Positions 17,893 through 25,820 of a DNA stretch of 37,992 nucleotides are shown here, one piece after another. Both the position numbers and the translations under genes were made by a program. Under the pieces are notes generated by a model. It searched no databases. It had not been told where the DNA came from and saw only the letters and a program-made list of their open reading frames with translations. Position 1 is the first letter of the stretch, and each line of letters starts with the position of its first letter. Origin of the DNA: Leptotrichia sp. oral taxon 879 str. F0557 (lineage in GTDB: Bacteria; Fusobacteriota; Fusobacteriia; Fusobacteriales; Leptotrichiaceae). Where the stretch lies: contig NZ_KI271291.1 of assembly GCF_000469385.1 (NCBI RefSeq), positions 32,170 through 70,161 of the forward strand, given 5' to 3'.

Positions 17893-18927
17893 ATGTTTAG
17901 AAAGAAAAAGGAATTACAGGAAAATATAACAAAGACAAATATAGATATTTTAGTGTCTCTGCTTCCTATGTTGTTTGTTGCATTCTTTATTTATGAAACA
18001 ACACCACTTCTAGTAATTTTATCAGCAGTAGGAGCTTCAGAAGCGGTAGACATAATATTTTCATTAATAATACAGAAAAATAAAGGAACATTAAAGGATC
18101 TTTCGGGAATTACAATAGGAGCTTTGACAGGGCTTGTTCTTGCTCCATTTACTCCACTTTATGTAGCAGCATTTGCAGGAGGGACAGCGACATTATTTGG
18201 AAAAGCTGTATATAGAGGGACAGATAAAAAGATTTTTAATCCAGTAATATTAGGAAAATTATTCGTATTGACGTTTTTCCCAGCTATTTTAGCTCCAAAT
18301 TCACAAGCGTGGACTAATTCAGAAGTGTTAAAAATTTCAGGGCAGAACATGACAGGATTAGCTTCATTTATTCTAGTAGATAGAGGGATTATTGGTGAAC
18401 TTTCAATAGTTGCCATGGTTATAGGAGCAATATATCTAATCTTTAGAACAAAGATAACATGGCATATTCCTGTATCATTCTTTGTTACAATCTTCTTTGG
18501 ATACTATATTACAGCAGCTTATAATATTAATGTAGTAACTACTCTTGGAGAAATTATTTTTATGGGAATTTTTGTATTAACAGATAGCTTTACTACCCCT
18601 AGACATGGACTTGGAAAAGTATTTTTTGGATTTTTAGCTGGACTTTCTACAATAATATTCTGGTTTTTAGGAATTCATACTGAAGCAATTATTTATTCCG
18701 TATTAATTTTAAATCCTTTCACAAAACCTATAAATACAATATTCAAGCCAAATGTATTTGGTGTTGAATCTGTTTCTTTTGCTGAAATAATACAAGGGAT
18801 TGGTTTTGCAATTATTGTAGTTTTAATTGTATTTGCAACATCTTACCTGCATACTTATGGATTTATTCCATATATTGTTTATATTTATGTTGTATACGGA
18901 ATATGGCGATTATATAACAACAGATAA
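17893..18927 (+). CDS. RnfD/NqrB-family membrane protein, orphan
   Basis: This 344-aa polytopic protein of about ten helices has the length of RnfD. It shares its landmarks: a D-x-S-G-I-T-I-G-A-L-T-G-L helix early on, IGELSIVAMVIGAIYLIF and KITWHIPVSF in the middle, and GIFVLTDSFTTPR, which corresponds to the ATDPVTSP-type motif. In Rnf and Nqr complexes this subunit carries a covalently bound FMN on a threonine of an S-G-A-T-type motif. At the matching place this protein reads NMTGLASF (residues 152-159), so the threonine appears to be replaced by Ala157 (or Ser158). No other rnf/nqr gene or apbE is in the window. GAAAGG precedes the start by about 15 nt. It is 17 nt upstream of mfd. Electron-transport activity is doubtful. 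Confidence 0.75.
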   Translation: MFRKKKELQENITKTNIDILVSLLPMLFVAFFIYETTPLLVILSAVGASEAVDIIFSLIIQKNKGTLKDLSGITIGALTGLVLAPFTPLYVAAFAGGTATLFGKAVYRGTDKKIFNPVILGKLFVLTFFPAILAPNSQAWTNSEVLKISGQNMTGLASFILVDRGIIGELSIVAMVIGAIYLIFRTKITWHIPVSFFVTIFFGYYITAAYNINVVTTLGEIIFMGIFVLTDSFTTPRHGLGKVFFGFLAGLSTIIFWFLGIHTEAIIYSVLILNPFTKPINTIFKPNVFGVESVSFAEIIQGIGFAIIVVLIVFATSYLHTYGFIPYIVYIYVVYGIWRLYNNR

Positions 18928-18944
18928 AAAAGGGAAGGCTTTTT

Positions 18945-21900
18945 ATGAACTTTAACTTAAGTTTTTTAGATAAAATAGAAAAAATAAAAGATAAAAAAAT
19001 AGATATTTTACAATCTGAAAATAATTTTTACCGCGGTGCAATTCCGTGGTTTTTATTATGTTCGGAAAAGAAAAAGATAATTTATATTTCCACATCCAAC
19101 AGAAATTTGGAAAATTATCATGCAATGCTGGAAAATTACTATGAAATGTCAGAAAAACAAAAAGATATTTTAATGAAAAAATCTAAAACTGATAAAAAAA
19201 ATATTAAAGAAAGTAAAAATAAACTGGAAGATAAAAAAATAATTGATATTTTTGAAAATATCTCACAAAATAAGGAAGATATTACAGGAATAAATATAAG
19301 ACTGCTGGATATTTTAAAAAATCAGGAAAAATTTATTTTATTTGTAAATTTACAGATTACTTTGGATATTTTTTTTGAAAAAGTTAAGTTTTTTTCTTTT
19401 GAGATTGGAAAAGAATATAGTTTTACGAAAATTGTAGAATTTCTTGTGGAAAATGGGTATGAAAATTCATATTTGATTGAAAAAAAGGGGCAGTACAGCA
19501 GACGTGGGGATATTCTTGATATTTTCCCGCCAGATTTGGAACATCCTGTTAGACTCGAGTTTTTTGGTGATGAACTGGAAAGTATAAGAGTTTTTGATAT
19601 TGATAGCCAGATTTCTGTGGAAAAGGTGGAAGAAATAAAAGTTTTTGGAAATTTGCTTTCTGGAAATAATTATGAATTGATAGAGCTTATTGATGAATTA
19701 AGGGCAGAAGACGTAACGATTGTTGTTGAAAATGAGGAATTGCTGGACTATAAAATGGAAGAGTTTATTTTGCTTGACAGAAGCCGTGAGGAAATTTATC
19801 GAAAAAGATATGAAAATCTGAAGAAAAAAAGTATTTTTGTGCAGACTAAAAATTTCTCGCAGGAACAGATTGAGACTTTCAGGGATAAAAATAGGCTTGA
19901 AAAATTGTCAAAAATTGAAGATGTTTATATTTTTACGAATAACTATGAGAAGAAAATGGCTGAATTTGGACAAATTCTGACTGAAAAGGAAAACAATCTG
20001 GAAATTGAAAAATATGAGCTGTTTGAAGGATTTATCTTTAATGACAGTTCAGAAAATCTAGATACTAAAAATAGAAAAAATAATTTTATTGTGCTTACAG
20101 ACAGGGAGCTTGACGGATATATTTACGAGCGAAAGAAAAAAACAGCAAAAGCTATAAAATATAAAAAAGTCAATCAGATAATCGAAGGTGACTATGTAAT
20201 CCACGTTCAATATGGTGTTGGAATTTATAAAGGAATTCAGACAATGGAAGAGCGGGATTATTTGAAAATCAAGTATGCTGATGAGGATATTTTGTATATT
20301 CCTGTGGAAAAGCTGGACAGACTTGAAAAATATGTGTCAAATGATACGGAACCGCAATTATTCAGGCTAGGAACACGTGGATTCAAGCGAAAAAGGAAAA
20401 AACTCGAAGAAGATATTCAGAAATTTGCGGCAGAACTTATCAAAATACAGGCACGACGGCAAAGTCAGAATGGTTTTGTATATCAGAAGGATACTGTATG
20501 GCAGGAGGAATTTGAAGCAAATTTTCCATTTGAGGAAACAGAAGATCAGAGAAATGCCATAAATGATGTGAAAAAGGATATGGAAAGTCCGCAAATAATG
20601 GACAGGATTGTCTGTGGAGATGTTGGATATGGGAAAACGGAAGTTGCAATGAGAGCCGCATTTAAAGCGATTGACAATGGAAAGCAGGTTGTTATGGTGG
20701 CTCCAACTACCGTACTTGCAGAACAGCATTTTGAGCGGTTTAAAAGAAGATTTGAAAATTATCCGATTACAATTGAGAATTTATCACGGCTTACAAAAAA
20801 TAAATCAAAGGACATTTTAAAAAATCTGAAAAGTGGAATTATTGACTTAGTTATTGGAACTCACAGGCTTCTAAGTGATGACGTGCAGTTTAAGAACTTA
20901 GGGCTTTTAATTATTGATGAGGAGCAGAAATTTGGAGTTAAGGCTAAAGAAAAGTTAAAATCTCAAAGGGAAAAGCTGGATGTGCTGACATTAACTGCGA
21001 CTCCGATTCCACGTACTCTAAACCTTGCGATGCTTGGAATCCGTGAAATTTCCATAATTGACACTCCGCCAACGAACAGACTTCCTATTATAACAGATAT
21101 TCTCGATTGGGATGAGGAAACAATAAAAATGGCGATACTGCGTGAACTGTCACGTGATGGGCAAGTTTTCTATATTTATAATGATGTAAAAAATATGAAG
21201 GAAAAATTGAAGGAACTGAAGGAAATGCTTCCAGACTTTGTAAAAATCGAATTTATAAATGGGCAGCTTCCGCCAAAGGAAATTAAGGATAAGTTATTGC
21301 GTTTTGAAAACGGGCAGTTTGACATTCTAATTGCTTCAACAATCATTGAAAATGGAATTGACGTGGGAAATGCCAATACCATCCTGATTGAAAACTTTAC
21401 TGGCTTGGGATTATCTCAAGTTTACCAGCTAAAAGGGCGTGTAGGACGTAGCAACAGACAAGGTTACTGTTATTTATTAAAAACGAGAAATATTACAAAG
21501 CAGGGGCGACAGAAGGAAGAAAGCATGCTAAAGGTGGAAGGTATAAAATCAGGCGGTTTTCAAATTTCGATGGAAGACTTGAAAATACGTGGTGCTGGCG
21601 AAATTTTGGGAGATAAGCAGCACGGAACGATTGAAACTTTTGGATATGATTTATATATAAAAATGCTAAATGAGGAAATTCGTAAGCAAAAGGGCGAGTT
21701 TATCGAAAAAATTGAAAATGTGGAAATTATTCTGGATGAAAGAGGATTTATTCCAGAAACATATATTGAAAAGAATGAGAGACTGAATATCTATAAACGT
21801 TTTGCAATGCTGGAAACAAATGACGAATTGACGGAACTGCTGGATGAAGTGAGAGATAGGTTCGGGAAAATTCCAGAGCAGATGAAAAAATTTATTTTAA

Positions 21901-22154
21901 GCATTAAATTAAAATTATTTGCTGAAAAACATAAAATTCAGAGAATTTTTGAAACAAGAAATTATTTTGAACTGTACTTTTTGGAAAATGCACAGAAAGA
22001 GCAGGCAGAATTAAATGAAAAATTTGAAATGAAGAAAGTTGTAAAAACTATTGATGCAGTAAGTCCGAAAGGGAAAAATAAAGAGGAGGATACAGTTGAT
22101 AATCTTGTTGTAATGAAAGTAAGAAAATCAGATTTTTTAACTGTTGTGGAATAA
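18945..22154 (+). CDS. mfd: Transcription-repair coupling factor
   Basis: Mfd displaces RNA polymerase stalled at DNA lesions and recruits UvrA. The 1069-aa protein has a UvrB-like N-terminal region with YSRRGDILDIFPP (about residues 182-194). It also has an RNA-polymerase-interacting domain starting near GDYVIHVQYGVGIYKG (about 415). The RecG-like helicase has Walker A GDVGYGKTEVA (about 560), an IIDEEQKFG motif, TATPIPRTL and the GRVGRSNRQGYCYLL motif VI. The UvrA-masking C-terminal domain follows (about 930-1069). It is somewhat shorter than the roughly 1150 aa of typical Mfd, mainly in the N-terminal part. AGGGAAGG precedes the ATG. The gene is close behind the RnfD-like gene, which makes cotranscription possible. 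Confidence 0.96.
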   Translation: MNFNLSFLDKIEKIKDKKIDILQSENNFYRGAIPWFLLCSEKKKIIYISTSNRNLENYHAMLENYYEMSEKQKDILMKKSKTDKKNIKESKNKLEDKKIIDIFENISQNKEDITGINIRLLDILKNQEKFILFVNLQITLDIFFEKVKFFSFEIGKEYSFTKIVEFLVENGYENSYLIEKKGQYSRRGDILDIFPPDLEHPVRLEFFGDELESIRVFDIDSQISVEKVEEIKVFGNLLSGNNYELIELIDELRAEDVTIVVENEELLDYKMEEFILLDRSREEIYRKRYENLKKKSIFVQTKNFSQEQIETFRDKNRLEKLSKIEDVYIFTNNYEKKMAEFGQILTEKENNLEIEKYELFEGFIFNDSSENLDTKNRKNNFIVLTDRELDGYIYERKKKTAKAIKYKKVNQIIEGDYVIHVQYGVGIYKGIQTMEERDYLKIKYADEDILYIPVEKLDRLEKYVSNDTEPQLFRLGTRGFKRKRKKLEEDIQKFAAELIKIQARRQSQNGFVYQKDTVWQEEFEANFPFEETEDQRNAINDVKKDMESPQIMDRIVCGDVGYGKTEVAMRAAFKAIDNGKQVVMVAPTTVLAEQHFERFKRRFENYPITIENLSRLTKNKSKDILKNLKSGIIDLVIGTHRLLSDDVQFKNLGLLIIDEEQKFGVKAKEKLKSQREKLDVLTLTATPIPRTLNLAMLGIREISIIDTPPTNRLPIITDILDWDEETIKMAILRELSRDGQVFYIYNDVKNMKEKLKELKEMLPDFVKIEFINGQLPPKEIKDKLLRFENGQFDILIASTIIENGIDVGNANTILIENFTGLGLSQVYQLKGRVGRSNRQGYCYLLKTRNITKQGRQKEESMLKVEGIKSGGFQISMEDLKIRGAGEILGDKQHGTIETFGYDLYIKMLNEEIRKQKGEFIEKIENVEIILDERGFIPETYIEKNERLNIYKRFAMLETNDELTELLDEVRDRFGKIPEQMKKFILSIKLKLFAEKHKIQRIFETRNYFELYFLENAQKEQAELNEKFEMKKVVKTIDAVSPKGKNKEEDTVDNLVVMKVRKSDFLTVVE

Positions 22155-22200
22155 ATTCAAAAGGTATTCATAAACAGAAATTAGTTTTTATTTTAAAATT

Positions 22201-22228
22201 TTGAAATATATAAAAATTGTGGTAAAAT
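22201..22228 (+). promoter_or_regulatory. Promoter for the exported esterase gene
   Basis: TTGAAA (22201-22206) and TAAAAT (22223-22228) are 16 nt apart. TGG before the -10 gives an extended -10. It lies about 50 nt upstream of the start at 22280, in the 125-nt gap after mfd. Confidence 0.5.
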
Positions 22229-22279
22229 TTATAAAAGGGTTTATTTAATTGAATAAAAATTGAGAAGGAGAAAGTGTAT

Positions 22280-23581
22280 ATGAAAAAAGTATTATTATTT
22301 CTAGCAATATTTGGTATGTTATTGTCAACTGGTATTATTTCAGCAGAAACTACCACTACATTAAAAACAGAAAAGATAAAATATCCAAAAGGAATAAAAA
22401 ATGTAACATCTGTAACAGAAGTCTTTGGAAATGGACAGCAGATTACACATATTATTATAGAATTTAATGAAAAAGTAGTAAATTCACAGCTTTCAAGGGA
22501 TACCTTCGCCGTATCAGGCAGAACTGTGGAAAGAGTTTATTCAAATACTCAGCCTGAAAAAACAAATATTGTTAAAGATGGAAAATATATAATTATTGAA
22601 CTAAATCCAAAAGACAAGGAAGCTTCTTTGCGTATAGAAGGCGGAGCTGAAATAGGTTTTCAAATGAGAAAGGCAACTTCCAAAATAACACAAAAAGAAG
22701 ATATTTTATTCACAAATGGAAAAAAAATGGAAAAAAGCATTGCAATATTTGAAAATAACAAAACAAAAAATTTAGTTGTAGAAAATTTTAAGCAATTTGT
22801 ATTTAAAGATCCAAGAACTGGAACAAGTGTTAAATATAATTTATATATTCCAAAAAATTATGACAGAAATAAAAAATATCCACTTGTACTGTTTATGCAC
22901 GACATGGGTGTTTTAAGTGAAGATACGAAAACTACACTTCTACAGGGAAATGGAGCAATTTCTTTTGCGACACCTGAAGAACAGGCAAAACATGAGGCAT
23001 TTGTACTAGCTCCACAATATTCTAGACAAGTTGTTGATGACAATGGTGATATTACAAGTGATCTGGAAGCAACTGTCAATCTAGTAAGAGAATATCTTCC
23101 TTCCAGATATAACATTGATACTAAGAGAATTTACGCCACTGGACAGTCAATGGGTGGAATGATGGCAATTGTTATGAATTCCAAATATCCTGATTTGTTT
23201 GCCGCTTCATATCTAGTCGCATGCCAATGGGATGACAAGGAAACCGCGCCAATGGCAAAAAATAACTTATGGATTTTAGTTTCTACGGGAGATGCAAAAG
23301 CTTATCCTGGAATGAATGCCATAACAAATGAACTTACAAAAATGGGAGGAACTGTGACAAAAGAAACATGGAAGGCTGACTATACAGAAGGACAGTTTCT
23401 AGAAAGTACAAGAATACTTGCCGCACAAAAATCAAATATAAAATATACAACACTTGAAAAAGGGACAAATCCATACTTGCCAAAAGATGCCAATCCAGGC
23501 TCTGAACATTCAGGAACTTGGAAAGTAGCTTATAGCATACCTGGCATTAAAGACTGGATGTTTTCTCAAACGAAGCAGTGA
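22280..23581 (+). CDS. Exported alpha/beta-hydrolase (esterase/peptidase-like)
   Basis: This 433-aa protein has a cleavable signal peptide (MKKVLLFLAIFGMLL, cleavage near ISA-ET at residue 22). An N-terminal beta-rich, Ig-like domain runs to about residue 155. The alpha/beta-hydrolase domain begins at the strand KYPLVLFMHD. The catalytic triad is readable as Ser290 in GQSMGG, Asp338 in STGDAK and His410 in SEHSGTW. This layout matches secreted esterases and prolyl-oligopeptidase-like enzymes of the feruloyl-esterase/PHB-depolymerase group. The ATG at 22280 is chosen over GTG 22274 because GAAGGAG is spaced about 9 nt from it and the signal peptide starts there. It has its own promoter after mfd. 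The substrate is unknown; an ester or peptide hydrolase acting in the periplasm or outside is inferred. Confidence 0.78.
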   Translation: MKKVLLFLAIFGMLLSTGIISAETTTTLKTEKIKYPKGIKNVTSVTEVFGNGQQITHIIIEFNEKVVNSQLSRDTFAVSGRTVERVYSNTQPEKTNIVKDGKYIIIELNPKDKEASLRIEGGAEIGFQMRKATSKITQKEDILFTNGKKMEKSIAIFENNKTKNLVVENFKQFVFKDPRTGTSVKYNLYIPKNYDRNKKYPLVLFMHDMGVLSEDTKTTLLQGNGAISFATPEEQAKHEAFVLAPQYSRQVVDDNGDITSDLEATVNLVREYLPSRYNIDTKRIYATGQSMGGMMAIVMNSKYPDLFAASYLVACQWDDKETAPMAKNNLWILVSTGDAKAYPGMNAITNELTKMGGTVTKETWKADYTEGQFLESTRILAAQKSNIKYTTLEKGTNPYLPKDANPGSEHSGTWKVAYSIPGIKDWMFSQTKQ

Positions 23582-23629
23582 ACAGCGTTAAAGAATTTTA
23601 AATAAAAATTTGAAAGCGAGAAATAAAAA

Positions 23630-24358
23630 GTGGAAGAATTAAGAGAAGTATTGAAAACTGAAGATTTAACACAAACTGAATATCAAGGCAGAACTTTTGA
23701 AGTATTAATAAAATCATTTAAAACACATAAAAAGTTTTTATTTCTAGCTTTTGTATTATTTGGAATTAATGGATATGTATTAAAAAACTTTATTGTGTTT
23801 CAAACAATCAGCAAAGAAGAACTAATTACAAGCTTTTTAATTACAGTGGCAACTGAGTTTATACTAAGTTTATTTCAAAATAGTGTTATAAGCAAAATTA
23901 GAGAGAAAAATGAACTGGATAAAACTAATTTAATATTTAAGTCCATTGTTCTAAGTATAATAATGACTTCAATAAATTTTAGTATTCTTATGATGAGCAA
24001 CAACTTGGCATCCTCTACAATTATAATTGTGCTTGCACTCTGTTTTTCATATTTCAGACAAGTTTATCTGTCTAGAGACTTTAATTTTTTTGAATCTATT
24101 GAAGAAAATTTTAAACTTCTAGATGGAAATAGAAAAAGGATTATCATCCCTTTTATTGTTGTTAATATAATTTTTTATATTTTATCTTTCATTTTTCTCG
24201 TATTTGCTGTAATAATTGGAAATTATTCAACAGACGCTAGTTCAGAGCTGATGGTAATAGTCATTTTAGTTCTGTTTAAACTGGCAGATGGAATAAATGA
24301 ATTTTACAGAAAAATTTTAGCAGGTATAATTTTCTTAAATGTAGAAAATAATCAATAA
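23630..24358 (+). CDS. Integral membrane protein of unknown function
   Basis: This 242-aa protein has a cytoplasmic-looking N-terminal stretch of about 33 residues and then about six hydrophobic segments (near residues 35-52, 65-85, 100-118, 122-140, 170-195 and 203-222). I do not recognise a family and see no catalytic motif. The start is a GTG; the upstream GAAAGCGAG is a mediocre ribosome binding site, but no better start is in frame. It follows the esterase gene by 48 nt and precedes another membrane protein gene by 31 nt, so the three may form one transcript. The gene is clearly coding: an uninterrupted frame with hydrophobic helices. Confidence 0.6.
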   Translation: MEELREVLKTEDLTQTEYQGRTFEVLIKSFKTHKKFLFLAFVLFGINGYVLKNFIVFQTISKEELITSFLITVATEFILSLFQNSVISKIREKNELDKTNLIFKSIVLSIIMTSINFSILMMSNNLASSTIIIVLALCFSYFRQVYLSRDFNFFESIEENFKLLDGNRKRIIIPFIVVNIIFYILSFIFLVFAVIIGNYSTDASSELMVIVILVLFKLADGINEFYRKILAGIIFLNVENNQ

Positions 24359-24389
24359 ATCAAATGAAAAATTTAGAAAGGAGACGCTA

Positions 24390-25058
24390 TTGACTTTTAG
24401 TTATTTTAGCCCTATTCATATAGAAACTTTTATTGTTTCAATTTTATTTTGCATATTTTTATTCTATATTCCAAAATTTTTTAAGAATATAGATATAAAG
24501 AAATATTCAACATTTTTAGGATATTTTTTGTTAATATTTAAAATAGTTGATTCGATTTATAGGCTGATGTATCAGAATGAACCTATAACCAATGTTACAC
24601 CTGTGCATCTTTGTAATTTTGCAGCAATTTTTGCAGGATTGTATTTAATTTTTAGAACAAAATTTTTATATAATGTAGTTTATTATTTAACTTTTGGGCC
24701 AGTATTGGCACTAATTCTGCCCGGGATAATTTACTATCATGACAACTATTATGTCTATATTTTTATGATAATGCATGCACTTATTGTATTTACAGTTTTT
24801 TTTGGATATGAATATCTAGATGAAAGACCTACAAAAAAAGGATTTATTCAATCAATAATCGCATTACTTCTTATATTTCTTTATGCGTTTATCTACAACT
24901 TTATCTTTAAGGAAATAAATGCAATGTTTTTAAAAAGCCACATTATCCCACAAGTGAAGTTTATAAATCCTATCTGGTTATATGATATTGTTCTGATTTC
25001 TACAATGATTTTTTTAGAATTTTTGTTATATTTGCCAGTTATGAAAAGAAAGGTTTAA
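24390..25058 (+). CDS. YwaF/TMEM164-family (TIGR02206-like) membrane protein
   Basis: This 222-aa protein has about seven membrane helices. It resembles the bacterial YwaF family, which is related to eukaryotic TMEM164. The diagnostic segment TPVHLCNFAAIFAGLYLIF places His73 and Cys75 at the start of a helix. YLTFGPVLALILPG and MIMHALIVF (His130) follow. In TMEM164 the equivalent region has been linked to acyl transfer on ether phospholipids; whether bacterial YwaF proteins do this is not established. The TTG start at 24390 is supported by AGAAAGGAG 6 nt upstream. It is the last long gene before the terminator at 25102. Function should be treated as unknown. Confidence 0.65.
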   Translation: MTFSYFSPIHIETFIVSILFCIFLFYIPKFFKNIDIKKYSTFLGYFLLIFKIVDSIYRLMYQNEPITNVTPVHLCNFAAIFAGLYLIFRTKFLYNVVYYLTFGPVLALILPGIIYYHDNYYVYIFMIMHALIVFTVFFGYEYLDERPTKKGFIQSIIALLLIFLYAFIYNFIFKEINAMFLKSHIIPQVKFINPIWLYDIVLISTMIFLEFLLYLPVMKRKV

Positions 25059-25059
25059 T

Positions 25060-25116
25060 ATGAATCTTTGGAAAAGTTTTAAAAAAAAAGAAGAAGAAAG
25101 AAAAGTACACCACTGA
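25060..25116 (+). CDS. Possible 18-aa micro-ORF
   Basis: An ATG at 25060 opens 18 codons (MNLWKSFKKKEEERKVHH) directly after the YwaF-like gene. AGAAAGG lies 6 nt upstream, a good spacing. The last four codons and the stop run through the left arm of the terminator stem. The peptide would be highly charged. It could be a real small protein, a translated spacer that affects termination, or chance. Confidence 0.25.
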   Translation: MNLWKSFKKKEEERKVHH

Positions 25117-25169
25117 TATTAGTATTATTATGTATTTATAATTTTAGTATTTTAGGTGTACTTTTTTAT
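25102..25169. terminator. Terminator with 11-bp stem and 42-nt loop, bidirectional
   Basis: AAAAGTACACC (25102-25112) pairs perfectly with GGTGTACTTTT (25155-25165), with T-runs on both strands. It separates the rightward membrane-protein genes from leftward spoVG. The loop is unusually long and AT-rich. Confidence 0.75.
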
Positions 25170-25178
25170 TAAAAAATT

Positions 25179-25463
25179 TTATTCAGTTTCAGATTGAGCT
25201 GCACTTTCCTGCTCAAATTTTTCCAGAATAACTTTTGTTATTTCAGTACGAAGTTCAGGTTTAATTGGATGAACTATGTCCTTAAATTCTCCATTCGGCA
25301 TTCTTCTTGATGGCATTGCCACAAACAATCCGTTTTGTCCATCGATTATTTTTAATCCATGAATTACAAAACTTTCATCAAATGTGATGTCAGCATAAGC
25401 TCTTAATCTCTCGTTGTTCTCTGTTTGTTTTCCAATTCTAATACGAATATCAGTTACTTTCAT
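25179..25463 (-). CDS. spoVG: SpoVG family regulator
   Basis: SpoVG is a small RNA/DNA-binding regulator. It is known from sporulation and septation in Bacillus, and from cell-surface and virulence regulation in Staphylococcus, Listeria and Borrelia. The protein is 94 aa from the ATG at 25463, beginning KVTDIRIRIG, with the typical DESFVIHGLKIIDGQNGLFV and AMPSRRMPNGEFKDIVHPI motifs near residues 29-68. The longer frame to 25499 is rejected because AGGAGAAG sits 6 nt before 25463 and family members begin at MKVTD. No sporulation gene is in the window, so a general RNA-binding role is more likely. It has its own promoter and shares the terminator at 25102-25169. Confidence 0.93.
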   Translation of the reverse strand: MKVTDIRIRIGKQTENNERLRAYADITFDESFVIHGLKIIDGQNGLFVAMPSRRMPNGEFKDIVHPIKPELRTEITKVILEKFEQESAAQSETE

Positions 25464-25503
25464 AAGTCTTCTCCTTGTTTGTATAAATTTATCTTCCACT
25501 ATA

Positions 25504-25531
25504 ATTATACCCTATTTATCCTAAAAAACAA
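25504..25531 (-). promoter_or_regulatory. Promoter for spoVG
   Basis: On the minus strand TTGTTT (25526-25531) and TATAAT (25504-25509) are separated by 16 nt. The -10 lies 40 nt upstream of the spoVG start, inside the 93-nt gap after the S4-domain gene. Confidence 0.6.
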
Positions 25532-25556
25532 GAGATAAAACAATATTTCCTCATAA

Positions 25557-25802
25557 TTATCCAATTATTTCAATATATTCGTCAATAAGTTCTTTTTTAA
25601 GGCTTTCAGGCGGTAGATCCAGTACTTTTACCTTTATATTCTTGTTAAAATACTTTATGTCAAAAATATCGCCTTTTTTTACATCATAAGAAGATTTCTT
25701 CTGTTCTCCATTTACGGCAATATTTCCGTTATCTGCCAGCTCCTTTGCCACAGTTCTTCTTTTTATGATTCTTGTTACTTTTAAAAATTTGTCTAAACGC
25801 AT
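25557..25802 (-). CDS. rqcP: S4-domain RNA-binding protein, RqcP/Hsp15-like
   Basis: This 81-aa protein consists of one S4 domain: RLDKFLKVTRIIKRRTVAKELAD at the N-terminus, then GNIAVNGEQKKSSYDVKKGD (about residues 26-45). This is the RqcP (YabO)/Hsp15 type, which binds stalled 50S subunits carrying peptidyl-tRNA and supports C-terminal alanine tailing with RqcH. GAGGGG precedes the ATG. It lies 18 nt downstream of the PhnD-like gene and is probably in the same transcript. No rqcH is visible here. The assignment to RqcP rather than another small S4 protein rests on length and opening motif. Confidence 0.82.
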   Translation of the reverse strand: MRLDKFLKVTRIIKRRTVAKELADNGNIAVNGEQKKSSYDVKKGDIFDIKYFNKNIKVKVLDLPPESLKKELIDEYIEIIG

Positions 25803-25820
25803 TTTTCCCCTCTATTTTTA

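Noticed and set aside
25179-25463. SpoVG as evidence for a spore-former
   Set aside because: SpoVG is common in non-sporulating bacteria, and no other sporulation gene is present, while LPS genes point to an outer membrane.
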